Source: Clostridia bacterium
GTDB taxonomy: Bacteria; Bacillota; Clostridia; TANB77; CAG-508
Reading direction: 5' to 3'
Assembly: GCA_900770415.1 (NCBI GenBank)
Contig: CAAGKN010000003.1
Span: 35,012-99,011 of the forward strand
DNA: 64,000 nucleotides
Shown: positions 37,770 to 51,578 of the stretch, piece by piece
Numbering within the stretch: position 1 is the stretch's first letter
Layout: the number at the start of each line of letters is the position of its first letter
Translations under genes and position numbers: made by a program
Notes under the pieces: model-generated
The model's database searches: none
Told to the model about the DNA's origin: nothing
Seen by the model: the letters and a program-made list of their open reading frames with translations, nothing else

Positions 37770-40553
37770 TTATTTAAGGGCTTCACTACATCTATGGCAA
37801 ATTGTTGGGTTTTCTTTATCCTCTCCTACTGTTGTTGAGTACATCCAACATCTTTCACATTTTTCACCTTCTGCTTGTTCTATTTTAACACCTAATTTTT
37901 CTTCGTTTGTTCTTTGGTTTTCTTCTACTTCTAAATTAGATATTATAAATACTGTTTGCAATAATTCTTTATTTTCTTTTATAAATTTATATAAATCTCC
38001 TTCTGCAAATAGAGTAACTTTTGCATTTAATGAGTGCCCAATTATTTTTTCTGCTCTTGCTTCTTCTAGTTTTTTAGAAACTATTTCTTTTATTTTAACT
38101 ATTTTTTCCCATTTTGCTCTAAGTTCTTCATTTTCATACTCAGGTTTTACTTCTGGATATGTTGTAAGCATTACACTTTCTACTTTTTCATTTTTTGATT
38201 TATTCATATACTTCCATATTTCTTCTGCTGTGAAACTTGTAAGTGGTGCAAGCATTCTTACTAAGGAATCTAGAATTATATACATTGTTGTTTGAGCTGC
38301 TCTTCTTTCTTTAGAATTTGCCTTTGCAGTATATAATCTGTCTTTTATTATGTCTAAATAAAAACTACTCATGTCTGTTACGCAAAATACATTTATTGCT
38401 TGATATGCTTCGTGGAAATCATAATTTTCATAGCTTTCTGTGCATTTTCTTACTAAATCATTTAATTTTAGTAAAGCATATTTATCAATTTCTTGTAATT
38501 CACTATATGAAACCATATCTTTATCTGGGTCAAAATCTGATGTGTTTCCTAAAATATATCTTGCTGTATTTCTCATTTTTCTATAAACTTCTGTTATTTG
38601 TTTTAATATATCTTTAGATAAACTTACATCTGATTGATAATCTGAAGAAAGTACCCATAATCTTAAAATATCTGCTCCATATTCTTTAATAACTACTTGT
38701 GGAGGTATTACATTTCCTATACTTTTAGACATTTTCTTTCCTTGTCCATCAACTGTCCATCCATGTGTTAGAACTTGTTTGAATGGTGCTATTCCATTTG
38801 TTGCAACAGATGTTAATAGTGATGATTGGAACCATCCTCTATATTGATCTGCACCTTCTAAATATAAATCTGCGGGATATGGTAATCCTCTTTCTACTAG
38901 AACACTTTGATGTGTTGAACCTGAATCGAACCATACATCCATTATATCTTTTTCTTTTACAAATTCTGTGCATCCACATTCTTTACATTTTGCACCTTCT
39001 GGCATTAATTCTTTTGCTGTTAAATCCCACCAAGCATTTGATCCTTTTTCTTTAAATATTGTTTTTAATTTTTCTATTGATTCTTTAGTTATATATTCTT
39101 TTCCACACTCTTTACAATAATATATTGGAAGTGGAACTCCCCATGTACGTTGTCTAGATATACACCAGTCTGCTCTTTCTTTTATCATATTAGAGATTCT
39201 ATCTGCTCCCCAGCCAGGAATCCATTTTACGCTTTCTGCTGCTTTTATAGCTTGGTCTTTAAATTTTTCAACTGAGCAGAACCATTGCTCTGTTGCTCTA
39301 AATATTATTGGATTTTTACATCTCCAACAATGTGGGTATGGGTGATTTATTTTTTGTTTCTTTAGTAAAAATTTATTTTCTTCTAACCATTCTATTATTT
39401 TGTCATTAGATTCATCATACTTAAGTCCTGCAAATATTCCTGCACCTTCTGTTTGATATCCTTTTCCATCAACAGTTACTACTATTTCTAGTCCATTTTT
39501 TAATCCGCATAAATAGTCTTCTTTACCATAACCAGGAGCTGTGTGTACTGCGCCAGTACCTGTTCCAAGTTCTACAACTATTGTGTCATCACTTCCTAGA
39601 ACTACTCTAGAAGTTCTGTCTAAAAATGGATGTTTACAAAGAACACCTTCTAAATCTACCCCACTTAGAGTTTTTACTGTTTCATATTCTTCAATTCCAG
39701 CTTCTTTCATTACATTATCTACTAAAGCTGTTGCCATAATTAAATTTCCTTGATTTGTTTTTACAATTGAATATTCAAATTCTCCACCTATTGTTATACC
39801 AACATTTCCTGGAAGAGTCCATGGAGTTGTAGTCCATATAACAAAATATGTATTTTCTTTATCAAATAATCCTTTGCTATCTTCTACTGGGAATTTAACA
39901 AATATTGATGTTGTATCTACATCTTTATATTCTATTTCTGCTTCTGCTAATGCTGTTTCGCAATCAGTACACCAGTAAACTGGTTTTAATCCTTTATATA
40001 AATATCCTTTTGCGTACATATCATAAAATACACCTAATTGTCTTGCTTCACATTTAGGATCATAAGTTATATATGGATCTTTCCAATCTCCTAATACTCC
40101 AACTCTTTTAAAGCCTTCTATTTGTTTATCTTTATAATTTCTTGTAAATTCTAGACAAGTATCTCTAAATTGCGATACAGGAATTTTATCTCTATCTAAT
40201 CCTAATTTTTCTATTGCTTTTTTCTCTGTTGGCATTCCATGTGTATCAAAACCCGGAACATAAGGTGTATAATATCCTTTTAAGTTTTTATATCTTATTA
40301 TTGTATCTTTTAATATTTTATTTAAAGCATGCCCTATATGAATTTCTCCATTTGCGTAAGGAGGTCCATCATGTAGCACAAAACTTTCGTGTCCTTCATT
40401 TTTCTTTAACATTTTTTCATACAAATCATTATCAAAGACTTCTTTTTCTATTTCTGGCTCTCTTTCTGGAAGATTTGCTCTCATAGGAAAATCTGTTTTT
40501 GGTAAGTTTAGTGTTTTTCCATAATCCTTTTTTTCTTCACATTTGTCACACAT
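37770..40553 (-). CDS. ileS: Isoleucyl-tRNA synthetase
   Basis: The 927-residue class I synthetase carries PYANGEIHIGHALNK (HIGH) near residue 65, KKMSKSIGN (KMSKS) near 600, an editing domain with TTPWTLPGN near 245, and a C-terminal zinc finger CERCWM...CHRCSEALK. It is complete and of the normal length for the bacterial type. Expression is controlled by the T-box leader directly upstream. Confidence 0.97.
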   Translation of the reverse strand: MCDKCEEKKDYGKTLNLPKTDFPMRANLPEREPEIEKEVFDNDLYEKMLKKNEGHESFVLHDGPPYANGEIHIGHALNKILKDTIIRYKNLKGYYTPYVPGFDTHGMPTEKKAIEKLGLDRDKIPVSQFRDTCLEFTRNYKDKQIEGFKRVGVLGDWKDPYITYDPKCEARQLGVFYDMYAKGYLYKGLKPVYWCTDCETALAEAEIEYKDVDTTSIFVKFPVEDSKGLFDKENTYFVIWTTTPWTLPGNVGITIGGEFEYSIVKTNQGNLIMATALVDNVMKEAGIEEYETVKTLSGVDLEGVLCKHPFLDRTSRVVLGSDDTIVVELGTGTGAVHTAPGYGKEDYLCGLKNGLEIVVTVDGKGYQTEGAGIFAGLKYDESNDKIIEWLEENKFLLKKQKINHPYPHCWRCKNPIIFRATEQWFCSVEKFKDQAIKAAESVKWIPGWGADRISNMIKERADWCISRQRTWGVPLPIYYCKECGKEYITKESIEKLKTIFKEKGSNAWWDLTAKELMPEGAKCKECGCTEFVKEKDIMDVWFDSGSTHQSVLVERGLPYPADLYLEGADQYRGWFQSSLLTSVATNGIAPFKQVLTHGWTVDGQGKKMSKSIGNVIPPQVVIKEYGADILRLWVLSSDYQSDVSLSKDILKQITEVYRKMRNTARYILGNTSDFDPDKDMVSYSELQEIDKYALLKLNDLVRKCTESYENYDFHEAYQAINVFCVTDMSSFYLDIIKDRLYTAKANSKERRAAQTTMYIILDSLVRMLAPLTSFTAEEIWKYMNKSKNEKVESVMLTTYPEVKPEYENEELRAKWEKIVKIKEIVSKKLEEARAEKIIGHSLNAKVTLFAEGDLYKFIKENKELLQTVFIISNLEVEENQRTNEEKLGVKIEQAEGEKCERCWMYSTTVGEDKENPTICHRCSEALK

Positions 40554-40571
40554 ATTAAATTCTCCTTTCTA

Positions 40572-40830
40572 ATGATGGTATTTTATTCTATAAAAGAATC
40601 TCGTCCTTCATAGGACGAGATTCTTCTCATGGTACCACCTAATTTATATAAATTTTAAATATAAACAAACTTATATATCTTATTTATCTTTAACGCAGAT
40701 TTACGACTTAAATTACTTTTTTCATTTAAGCAACTCCAAGGTGATAACAAATAAATTATTATCTTACTAGAATTTCAGCATACATCTAGCTCTCTGTTAG
40801 TTTTACTTTATTTGTGTTGTCCTTTTCTTT
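40572..40830 (-). promoter_or_regulatory. T-box riboswitch of ileS (Ile)
   Basis: The minus strand has the T-box core AGGTGGTACCATG (40626..40639), followed by a terminator hairpin GAATCTCGTCC/GGACGAGATTC (40596..40623) with a T run. Stem I features GAGAGCTAG and ATGCTGAAA are upstream. The likely specifier codon is ATC before ACCTTGGAG, matching the downstream ileS. Uncharged tRNA-Ile would prevent termination. Confidence 0.88.
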
Positions 40831-40906
40831 GTTTTTTACATTTTATGCATATAATAGTATCATACCTTTTGCTCTAAATCAATAGTTTCCGTAGAAATTC
40901 CTTCTG

Positions 40907-43348
40907 TTATCCATTTTCTTCTTCTTTTTCTGTTATTTTTTCAATACTAACTACTCTTCCTTCATTTGTTCTCATTAATGTTACACCTTGTGTTGATCTA
41001 CCTAGAACACTAATTCCTGCAACATTCAATCTTATAATTGTTCCTGTATCTGTAATTAACATTACATCATCTGTTTCTTCAACAATTCTAATACCTACAA
41101 TATTTCCTGTTTTTGGTGTTACTTTATATGTTATTACACCTTTTCCTCCTCTTGTTTGTACTCTATATTCGTCTAACTCTGTTCTTTTTCCAAATCCATT
41201 TTCTGTTATTGCAAGTAATGTTGCATTCGCTCCTGCTATTATTGATTCCATTCCTATTACTTCATCATTTTTGCCTAATCTTATTCCTATTACACCCTGT
41301 GATACTCTTCCCATTGGTCTTACATCTTTTTCATCAAATGTAATTGACATACCACCTTTTGTAACTAAAACAACATTATCTTCTCCATCTGTTAGTCTTA
41401 CATCTATTAATTCGTCATCTTCTTTTAATGTTATAGAAAGAAGTCCTGTTTTTCTTGCTGAATTATATTCTGTTAAACTTGTTTTCTTTATTATTCCATT
41501 TTTTGTAGCAAATAATAAATATTTACCTTCTGCAAAGTTTTGAATTGGAATTATTGCAGATACTTTTTCACCAGCATCTAAACTTAGTAGATTTACAATA
41601 GCTGTTCCTCTTGCTGTTCTACCTGCTTCTGGAACTTCATATCCTCTTAATTTATATAGTTTTCCTTTATTACTAAAGAATAATATTGTGTCATGTGTTG
41701 AAGCTGTAAATATTTGTTTTACAAAGTCTTCTTCTCTTGTTGCAATTCCTGTAATTCCTTTTCCTCCTCTTTTTTGGCTCTTATATGTATCTATTGGCAT
41801 TCTTTTTATATAACCAAAGTGAGTCAACGCAATTACAGATTGTTCTTCTTTAATTAAATCCTCGACATCTATATCTCCTTCTGCTGCAACTATTTTTGTT
41901 AGTCTTTCGTCTCCGAATTTATCTCTTATTTCTATTAGTTCATCCTTTATTATTCCATATACTAATGTTTCACTGCTTAATACTTCTTTTAAGTATGCAA
42001 TTAATTTCATTAATTCATTGTACTCTTCTTCTATTTTTTCTCTTTGCAAACCAGATAGTGTTTTTAATCTCATATCTAATATTGCTTGAGCTTGTATTTC
42101 AGAAAGTCCAAATCTCTCCATTAATCTTTCTTTTGCATCATCATAAGCTGCTCTAATAATTGCAATTACTTCATCAATATTGTCTAATGCTATTTTTAAT
42201 CCTTCTAAAATATGTGCCCTTGCTTCTGCTTTATCTAAATCAAATTTTGTTCTTCTTAATACTACATTTTTTCTATGTTCAATATAATAATCTAAGCATT
42301 GTCTTAATGTTAATATTTTTGGTTCTCCATTTACAAGTGCAAGCATTATTATTCCAAAAGTGTCCTGCATTTGTGTATTTTTATATAATTGATTTAAAAC
42401 AACTTGTGGATTTGCATCTCTTTTTAATTCTACTACTATTCTTACTTTATCTTGTCTATCTGATTCATCTCTTATTGCAGATATTCCTTCTAATCTTTTT
42501 TCTTTTACTAAATCTGCAATATGTTCTATTAGCTTTGCTTTATTTACTTGGTATGGAAGTGAAGAAACTATTATTCTTTGTTTGTTTCCGCTCATTTCTT
42601 CTATTTCTGCTTCTGCTCTTAAAGTAATTTTTCCCCTACCTGTTGTATATGCTTGTTTAATACCTTCTCTTCCTAATATTGTTGCTCCTGTTGGAAAATC
42701 TGGTCCTTTTATTACAGACATTAAATCTTCGTCTGTTACTTCATCTTCGTCTATTATTTTTATAATTCCATTTATAACTTCTGTTAAGTTATGTGGTGGA
42801 ATATTTGTTGCCATACCTACTGCTATACCAGATGAACCATTTACAAGTAGTGCTGGTATTTTTGCTGGTAAGACTGTTGGTTCTTGTAATCTATCATCAA
42901 AGTTTGGCATAAAATCAACTGTATTTTTTTCTATATCTGTAAGCATATTTACAGCTATTTTAGACATTCTTGCTTCTGTGTAACGATATGCAGCTGGTGG
43001 ATCACCATCAACAGAACCAAAGTTACCATGTCCATCTACCATCATATATCTTAATGAAAAGTCTTGTGCCATTCTAACTAATGCATCATATACAGATGAA
43101 TCTCCATGTGGGTGATATCTACCTAAAACGTCTCCAACTGTTGTTGCACACTTTCTATATGGCTTGTCTGGAGTAAATCCGTCTTCATGCATTGTATATA
43201 AAATTCTTCTATGTACTGGTTTTAATCCATCTCTAACGTCTGGAAGAGCACGTGCCACAATAACACTCATAGCATAGTCTATATATGCTGTTCTCATCTC
43301 GTTTTCAATATCTCTTTGTATAATATTTTCTTCTGCCTTATCCATCAT
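40907..43348 (-). CDS. gyrA: DNA gyrase subunit A
   Basis: The 813-residue protein has the breakage-rejoining domain with [10 protein letters not shown] (catalytic Tyr in TEAR context), [21 protein letters not shown] and a C-terminal beta-pinwheel with QRGGKGI-type boxes. Length and motifs are normal. A CTTTTCATAC-type AAAAGAGGTTT site precedes the ATG. It is separated from gyrB by about 5 kb of secretion-like genes. Confidence 0.97.
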   Translation of the reverse strand: MMDKAEENIIQRDIENEMRTAYIDYAMSVIVARALPDVRDGLKPVHRRILYTMHEDGFTPDKPYRKCATTVGDVLGRYHPHGDSSVYDALVRMAQDFSLRYMMVDGHGNFGSVDGDPPAAYRYTEARMSKIAVNMLTDIEKNTVDFMPNFDDRLQEPTVLPAKIPALLVNGSSGIAVGMATNIPPHNLTEVINGIIKIIDEDEVTDEDLMSVIKGPDFPTGATILGREGIKQAYTTGRGKITLRAEAEIEEMSGNKQRIIVSSLPYQVNKAKLIEHIADLVKEKRLEGISAIRDESDRQDKVRIVVELKRDANPQVVLNQLYKNTQMQDTFGIIMLALVNGEPKILTLRQCLDYYIEHRKNVVLRRTKFDLDKAEARAHILEGLKIALDNIDEVIAIIRAAYDDAKERLMERFGLSEIQAQAILDMRLKTLSGLQREKIEEEYNELMKLIAYLKEVLSSETLVYGIIKDELIEIRDKFGDERLTKIVAAEGDIDVEDLIKEEQSVIALTHFGYIKRMPIDTYKSQKRGGKGITGIATREEDFVKQIFTASTHDTILFFSNKGKLYKLRGYEVPEAGRTARGTAIVNLLSLDAGEKVSAIIPIQNFAEGKYLLFATKNGIIKKTSLTEYNSARKTGLLSITLKEDDELIDVRLTDGEDNVVLVTKGGMSITFDEKDVRPMGRVSQGVIGIRLGKNDEVIGMESIIAGANATLLAITENGFGKRTELDEYRVQTRGGKGVITYKVTPKTGNIVGIRIVEETDDVMLITDTGTIIRLNVAGISVLGRSTQGVTLMRTNEGRVVSIEKITEKEEENG

Positions 43349-43562
43349 TTAAACCTCTTTTCATACATTTTTTCATCTTTTCATATTATATATTAACAAT
43401 TTTGAATATGCAAGGAAAAAAACAAAAAAAACTTACGGAAATGTACACTTACGAACAAAAAAAGCTGCATAAGCAACTTTTTTAATATTCATATTTCCAT
43501 ATTTTTTTTGCAATACTAATTTTGAGGAACAATTTTTTATTAATTATTAATTTATATTTATT

Positions 43563-44297
43563 TTATATCAATTTATTTGCAAGTTCTAATTCTTCTTGTG
43601 TAAGATTGAAATTTTTTCCATTATTTTTTATTAAGTTATGTATATTTTCTAACTGTCTTGCCTTGGTTATAACACTTTCTAGTGGTACTACTTTTTCTAA
43701 TTCTTTCTGTATTTTTTTAAATTGTTTCTCCATATTTGTAAAATCTTTTTCTTCATAATACTTGTTCCAATTTTGAGTGTATTTGTCTATTTTTTCTATT
43801 GATTCTACTTGTGAAGTTAAATTGTTTTCTATGTTATTACTAATATTGTCCAGTATTGCATTTTTGCCTTTTTTTATTAGGTTTGCTGTACTGCTTTTTA
43901 TTAATTTATTTTCTTTTGCTTTTTTTATTCCCCAGTCCAATACATCTGAAATTGAATCAATTAATCCTCCTTTTTTTATAGTTTCTTTTATTTGAGACAT
44001 ATTATCAAATTTGCCTGTAAAAATTCCTAAAAAACTTTTTCCCATTTCTATAGTATTATCTATTGCTGTTTTTACACCAGCTTTAAATCCGTCTGTTATT
44101 ATACTGTCTTTTATTTCAATTACATTTTCCTCTAAAAAAGTGGGTAGAAGTGCCCTTATTCCTAAATCCACTCCTGCATTTATTACTTGTCCTAAATTTG
44201 TTTCTAAAAAAGATTTTTGTTCTTCAAAATTTACTGTTTGAGTATTACTTTTTTCTAAACTAATATTATTATTTATTTGTAATTCATTTTTCTCCAT
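43563..44297 (-). CDS. Hypothetical protein of the virB4 locus, 244 residues
   Basis: I do not recognise this protein. It begins with an Asn/Gln-rich segment, then has a Gly/Ile-rich helical region (about 35-125, GVDLGIRALLPTF) and a Lys/Glu helical C-terminal part. It has no signal peptide. It is the last gene of the minus-strand virB4 operon (16 bases after the CpaE-like gene). A secreted substrate is one possibility, from position only. Confidence 0.6.
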   Translation of the reverse strand: MEKNELQINNNISLEKSNTQTVNFEEQKSFLETNLGQVINAGVDLGIRALLPTFLEENVIEIKDSIITDGFKAGVKTAIDNTIEMGKSFLGIFTGKFDNMSQIKETIKKGGLIDSISDVLDWGIKKAKENKLIKSSTANLIKKGKNAILDNISNNIENNLTSQVESIEKIDKYTQNWNKYYEEKDFTNMEKQFKKIQKELEKVVPLESVITKARQLENIHNLIKNNGKNFNLTQEELELANKLI

Positions 44298-44313
44298 ATT
44301 ATTTTCTCCCTTC

Positions 44314-45543
44314 TTAATTTATCTTCATTTTTTTTATTATATTTATATATTCTTTATTTATATTTTTATTTAACATTTTTAAATTATTATTGATTATTAA
44401 ATTATATTTATTACTAAAATTAATTTTTCCTAAAATATTAAAATCGGAAAATAAATTGTTTAATATTTTATTATTAATAGAATTAATATTTATTTTATTA
44501 AAAACCACATTAAATTTTTCTTTTTCTATTTTCCATTTATTAATGTATTTTTCTAATAATTTTTTTGTTTTATTTAATTCTATTAAATTTGCATCTGATA
44601 AAAAAATTATTGAGTCAGAAATTTTTAATATTTCTTTTGTATATTCACAAGAATATTCCGATGTATTATCAATAATAATTAAATCATATTTTTTTGAGAA
44701 ACTATTTAAAATATTTCTTATTTTATTTTTTTCTATATAATTTTCTTTAAAGAATATTTCTATTTTTGAAAGCAACTCAATATTGTTGTTTACTTTAATT
44801 ATTGATTTTTCTTTTTGATTTTTTGTATTGTATCCAAATATCAAATCTAAGCTTTTATTGTAAATATCAAAATCAATTATTAATATTTTTTTATTTTTTA
44901 CGTTTTTAGAAAAAAGAGAAATAAAGATACTTTTTCCAACTCCTGGTGTTCCAACAACACTTATTATTTTATTTTTTACTTTACTATTTTTATTTGTTTT
45001 ATTTTTTATTATTTTTAAATTACTTATTTTTTTATTTTTTATTATCTTATTTTTTTGTTTTTTTAATATATTAATTATTTTGCTTATTTTTTTATCTTTT
45101 TTATTTTGTTCTATTTTTTTATTATTTTCCATAATAATTTCTCTTAATAATTTTATTTCATTATTTATTTCTATTTCTTTTTTTGCTTTATTTTTTTCCT
45201 CTATTACATTAATTAATTCATCAATTGTAATTTCATTATTATAAAAAATAGATTTTATATTTTTCTGCATTAAAAATTCTTTTAATTTGTAATTTTTATT
45301 TTCTAATATTACTATTATTTCTATATCGTTATTTATTGTTTTTATTTTATTTATTAAATCCTTAAATCCAATGTTTCCTGGTAATAATTCACTTATTATT
45401 ATTAAATCTATTTTATTATTTTTTTCTAGAACTTCTATTATTCCTTCTTGATATTGTATATCTGTTTCTATAATATTATATTTTGTTTTTTCCTTTAAAA
45501 TTTCATTTGTTTTTGGATTTTGCAAAGCAGTTAATATTTTCAT
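44314..45543 (-). CDS. CpaE/TadZ-like ATPase with N-terminal receiver-like domain
   Basis: The 409-residue protein has a pseudo-receiver N-terminus (residues 1-115: KILTALQNPKTNEILKE, DLIIISELLPG), a Lys-rich coiled linker (about 130-185) and a MinD/ParA-type ATPase with SVVGTPGVGKS near residue 197, IDFDIYNKSLDLIFGY and a later YDLIIIDNTSEY. Such proteins localise pilus and secretion machines. It sits between virB4 and the hypothetical gene in one operon. Its own Walker A uses no CGG. Confidence 0.8.
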   Translation of the reverse strand: MKILTALQNPKTNEILKEKTKYNIIETDIQYQEGIIEVLEKNNKIDLIIISELLPGNIGFKDLINKIKTINNDIEIIVILENKNYKLKEFLMQKNIKSIFYNNEITIDELINVIEEKNKAKKEIEINNEIKLLREIIMENNKKIEQNKKDKKISKIINILKKQKNKIIKNKKISNLKIIKNKTNKNSKVKNKIISVVGTPGVGKSIFISLFSKNVKNKKILIIDFDIYNKSLDLIFGYNTKNQKEKSIIKVNNNIELLSKIEIFFKENYIEKNKIRNILNSFSKKYDLIIIDNTSEYSCEYTKEILKISDSIIFLSDANLIELNKTKKLLEKYINKWKIEKEKFNVVFNKININSINNKILNNLFSDFNILGKINFSNKYNLIINNNLKMLNKNINKEYINIIKKMKIN

Positions 45544-45554
45544 TTTATTCCCCT

Positions 45555-47353
45555 TTATACTATAATTTCTTTTTCGAATTCTGCTACATCTATTTTTGTT
45601 AGAATATGTTCATCTCCAACAAACATTAAGCATTCTCCTCTTTTTAATGATTTTATTTCTATTTTTTCTTTTTCTGATAAGTTGGTATATTTATTTAAAA
45701 TTAAAATATTTTCTTCTTCCAATGCAAAAAATATTTTATTACTAGAATTGTTTAATATACTTTTTCCATATATTCCATCTTCTAAGCTAAATATATCTGA
45801 TATGTCTTGTGTTATTGCTACACTACTTCCTCCATATTTTCTAATTGTTTTAAATATTTTATATATAAAGCTTGCAACATCTTTATTTGATGTTATTCCT
45901 ATTAATCTCCAAATTTCATCAAGATAAATAGTCTTTTTTATTGTTCTATCTTTTTTTATTTTGTCCCAAAATAAATCTGTAAATAAATACATTCCATACT
46001 TTAAATTTTCTTCTCCTAAATCGTAAACATCTGCAATTATTAACTTGTTATTAAATTCAATGTTCGTATAATTATTAAAAAAACTTAAAGAGCCTTTTAC
46101 AAAAGGAATTAATTTAATTTGCATTTTTTTAGTTTTTTTATCTTTTCCTAAAATATTATATAGATCCTCTAAAATTGGCATATCCTTACTTTCTTTAAAA
46201 ATGGGTTTGATATTAATTTTGTTTTTTTCTGTTTTATATAAACTATTATCATCAAATGTTATTTCTTTTTGATTGTAGCATTCTATCAACTTTTCTTCTA
46301 AAATTGCTTTTTCTTCTTCATTTAGTTCTCCAAAAATTAAATTAAAAAATCCTATTAATCTGCTTATTTTTGTTGCCAAAAAGCCTTTTTCATCTTCTAT
46401 ACTTTCTTTTCTTATATCCAAAATATTTATATATGTTTGTGATGTTGGCCCTATTTTTATAATACTTCCATTTAAATTTTTTGCTAATTTTTCATATTCC
46501 CTCTCTGGATCTACAACATATTGTTCTATACCTAAAAGTCTATATCGGAGTATCATTAATTTTGTATAAAATGATTTTCCGAGAACCGCTTGTTCCAAAA
46601 ATGCACATATTTGCATTTTTATATTTTTCTTGATTATATTTATCTATAAAAACTAATGAATCATTATAAATATTAGTTCCACAAAATATTCCACTTTCGT
46701 CAAAAATACTAGATGAAATAAATGGGTACGTAGCAATTAGGCCGCTTGTTAAAATATTTCTTTTTGCTGCATATTTAATATCATTATTATTTTCCATAAT
46801 TGGTAAACATGATAAAAATAATTGTTCTTGTCTGAAATTTGCTCTTCTTGTTTGCATTCCGAGTGCTTTGTAAAACTCCTTCTATTTTATTTAATAAATA
46901 TTCTTGTTCTTCTATTTTCTCGGAAAAGATATTTAAATAAATATAAAGAAAATAAATATCTTCATTATTCACTTGTATCTCTTTTCTAATATATTTCGCA
47001 TCATTATATGTAAACGCTGCAATATCAATATTTTGATTGTTTTTATTTTCTTCTTTTAGGTCTACCCCAACATTTGCTATATTATAAGTTAACTTTCTAA
47101 TTATTTTATATGGATCTTGTTTTTCATAAAAAATTGATACGTTTAAATTTAAATTTAAATCTAATATTTTTCTTAATATTAAATTTGTATATTCTCTATA
47201 ATAATTAACTATTATTATTCCTGAATAAAAAATATTATCTATTTCTAAATATCTTGGATCTTTTAAATTAATATATGCTGGTGATATTTTATCTATTTGA
47301 GTAAATATGCCATCTAATTTTTCACTTTTCTCTTTTTTATTTAAAAATTTTAT
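45555..47353 (-). CDS. virB4: VirB4-type secretion ATPase with two CGG +1 shifts and a likely ATA start
   Basis: VirB4 powers type IV secretion. The frame opens at ATA 47353, six bases after AGGAGGT; no ATG, GTG or TTG occurs until a GTG 127 codons on, well inside the homologous region. Codon 165 is CGG (46861..46859); skipping the C joins LLNKIEGVLQST to GMQTRRANFRQEQLF. A second CGG (46581..46579) interrupts NMCIFGTSGS; skipping its C gives FGTSGSGKSFYTKL, the Walker A. The frame then runs to 45555 with Walker B KTIYLDEIWRLIG and VAITQDISDIF. The result is 598 residues, a normal VirB4 length. Frame arithmetic agrees from the ATA to the stop. Confidence 0.85.
46579..46581 (-). other. CGG +1 frameshift site 2 in virB4 (Walker A)
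   Basis: Context is GGTTCT-CGG-AAAATCA. Skipping the C gives GGA AAA TCA and GTSGSGKSF. Read as Arg, the frame ends at 46540. Confidence 0.86.
46859..46861 (-). other. CGG +1 frameshift site 1 in virB4
   Basis: Context is AGCACT-CGG-AATGCAA. Skipping the C gives GGA ATG CAA. Read as Arg, the frame ends at 46787. Confidence 0.82.
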
Positions 47354-47367
47354 TTTTTTACCTCCTT

Positions 47368-47946
47368 TTAATTTTCTAATAAATCTTTTCTGGAATTTAA
47401 AAAAGAATATAAAATTTTTTCTGCCATTTTTTTATCAGATATATCTATAACAACATTTCCACATCTTGATAGGCATTCTTTTATACTAAAATATTTATCA
47501 TTTAATTTATCAAATGTTATTTTTTCATTAATATTTGTTTTTGTTTTTTTTATTTCTGGATTTTCTTTTATTAGAATATAAAAATTTTTGGAAGAAGATT
47601 TTTTTTCGATATTTAATTTTTTTATATAATTAATATATTTTTCTGATAAATTTTTTATATTTTCTTTTTCTTCTTTGTTTTTTTCTTTTATTTTGGAAAT
47701 ATGATTAGATAAATCTTTTTTGTTGCTTTGAATTAAAATTTGAATATCAAAATTACAAGTTTTTAAAAAAATTTTATAAGAATTTAAAATTGCTTCTTTT
47801 TCTAAATTTGATTTTAGTTCAAAATTTATTGGTATAATTTTTAATATTTTAATATAATTTTTATTTTTCAATTTTATTATACCATTTTCTAAAATCTCAT
47901 CTACTGGAAGCCATTCTTGTACAGAATTAACTTTTTTCGATATCAT
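47368..47946 (-). CDS. VirB4 N-terminal-domain-like protein (TraC-like)
   Basis: The 192-residue soluble protein starts with SVQEWLPVDEILENGIIKLKNKNYIKILKIIPINF, like the N-terminal part of Firmicute VirB4/TraC proteins. A Lys-rich coil and VVIDISDKKMAEKILYSF follow. It ends 14 bases before the ATA of virB4 and may have split from it. It is the first gene of the minus-strand operon (GGAGGAGAAATG start). Confidence 0.6.
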   Translation of the reverse strand: MISKKVNSVQEWLPVDEILENGIIKLKNKNYIKILKIIPINFELKSNLEKEAILNSYKIFLKTCNFDIQILIQSNKKDLSNHISKIKEKNKEEKENIKNLSEKYINYIKKLNIEKKSSSKNFYILIKENPEIKKTKTNINEKITFDKLNDKYFSIKECLSRCGNVVIDISDKKMAEKILYSFLNSRKDLLEN

Positions 47947-48505
47947 TTCTCCTCCTTTCTTTATAAAATTATGTTACATTTTTTTCCAACTCTTGTCAAG
48001 TTTTTTCGTTCCTTATTATTCGACAAAATTTTTGTTATATTTTTACAGTATTTTTTTAAATTGATTGAGCATAATAACAATATAAGGTTTATATTGGTTG
48101 AACTAAGAGCAAATTAGGATTTTATTTTCCGAAGTTTTAATTTGTTCGAGCAAAGATGTATTGTAGTTTTTATAGATTATAATATGTCGGCGACGTAAAT
48201 TATAATATGTGTATGCAAGCTGTATTATTATTTATATTCTGTATATGGTTAAATTATATGTATTATAGTTGGGTTAAGGTTGTATTAATATCTACATTTA
48301 ATTTTTAAAAATTTTTATTTATTAAAATTAAATAAGGGGTTGTTTTTAGTCCCTCGTTTTGGATGAATACAGTTTCTTTTGGTGTTTTTATGGCCGAACA
48401 AAGAATTAAAATATGTGGTTTATTGTTTATTCATATAGCAATATATGTTAGATAAAAAAATTAGATATTTTAGTTTTAGTTGAAGATTAATATGAGCTTT
48501 ATGCA
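47947..48505. other. Long intergenic region, possible noncoding RNA
   Basis: About 560 bases lack a credible gene. The plus strand ends with a terminator at 48506-48543, though no plus-strand gene precedes it. Short pairings such as AGGGG/CCCT near 48345 are visible. An unannotated plus-strand RNA could fill this gap. No known RNA family is recognised. Confidence 0.35.
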
Positions 48506-48543
48506 TAATAGCTCGGGGTAATTCCGAGCTATTAGTTTTTTAT
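48506..48543 (+). terminator. Strong plus-strand terminator without an upstream gene
   Basis: TAATAGCTCGG and CCGAGCTATTA pair around GGTAATT, followed by GTTTTTTA. On the minus strand, downstream of gyrB, there is no T run. Confidence 0.7.
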
Positions 48544-48546
48544 AAA

Positions 48547-51543
<2,997 letters not shown>

Positions 51544-51578
51544 TTTTTAATCCTCTAAATGATACTTTTTTCAAAGAA

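Noticed and set aside
42160..42627. Long open frames opposite gyrA, ileS and gyrB
   Set aside because: They are leucine-rich shadows of AT-rich antisense DNA without ribosome binding sites or family motifs.
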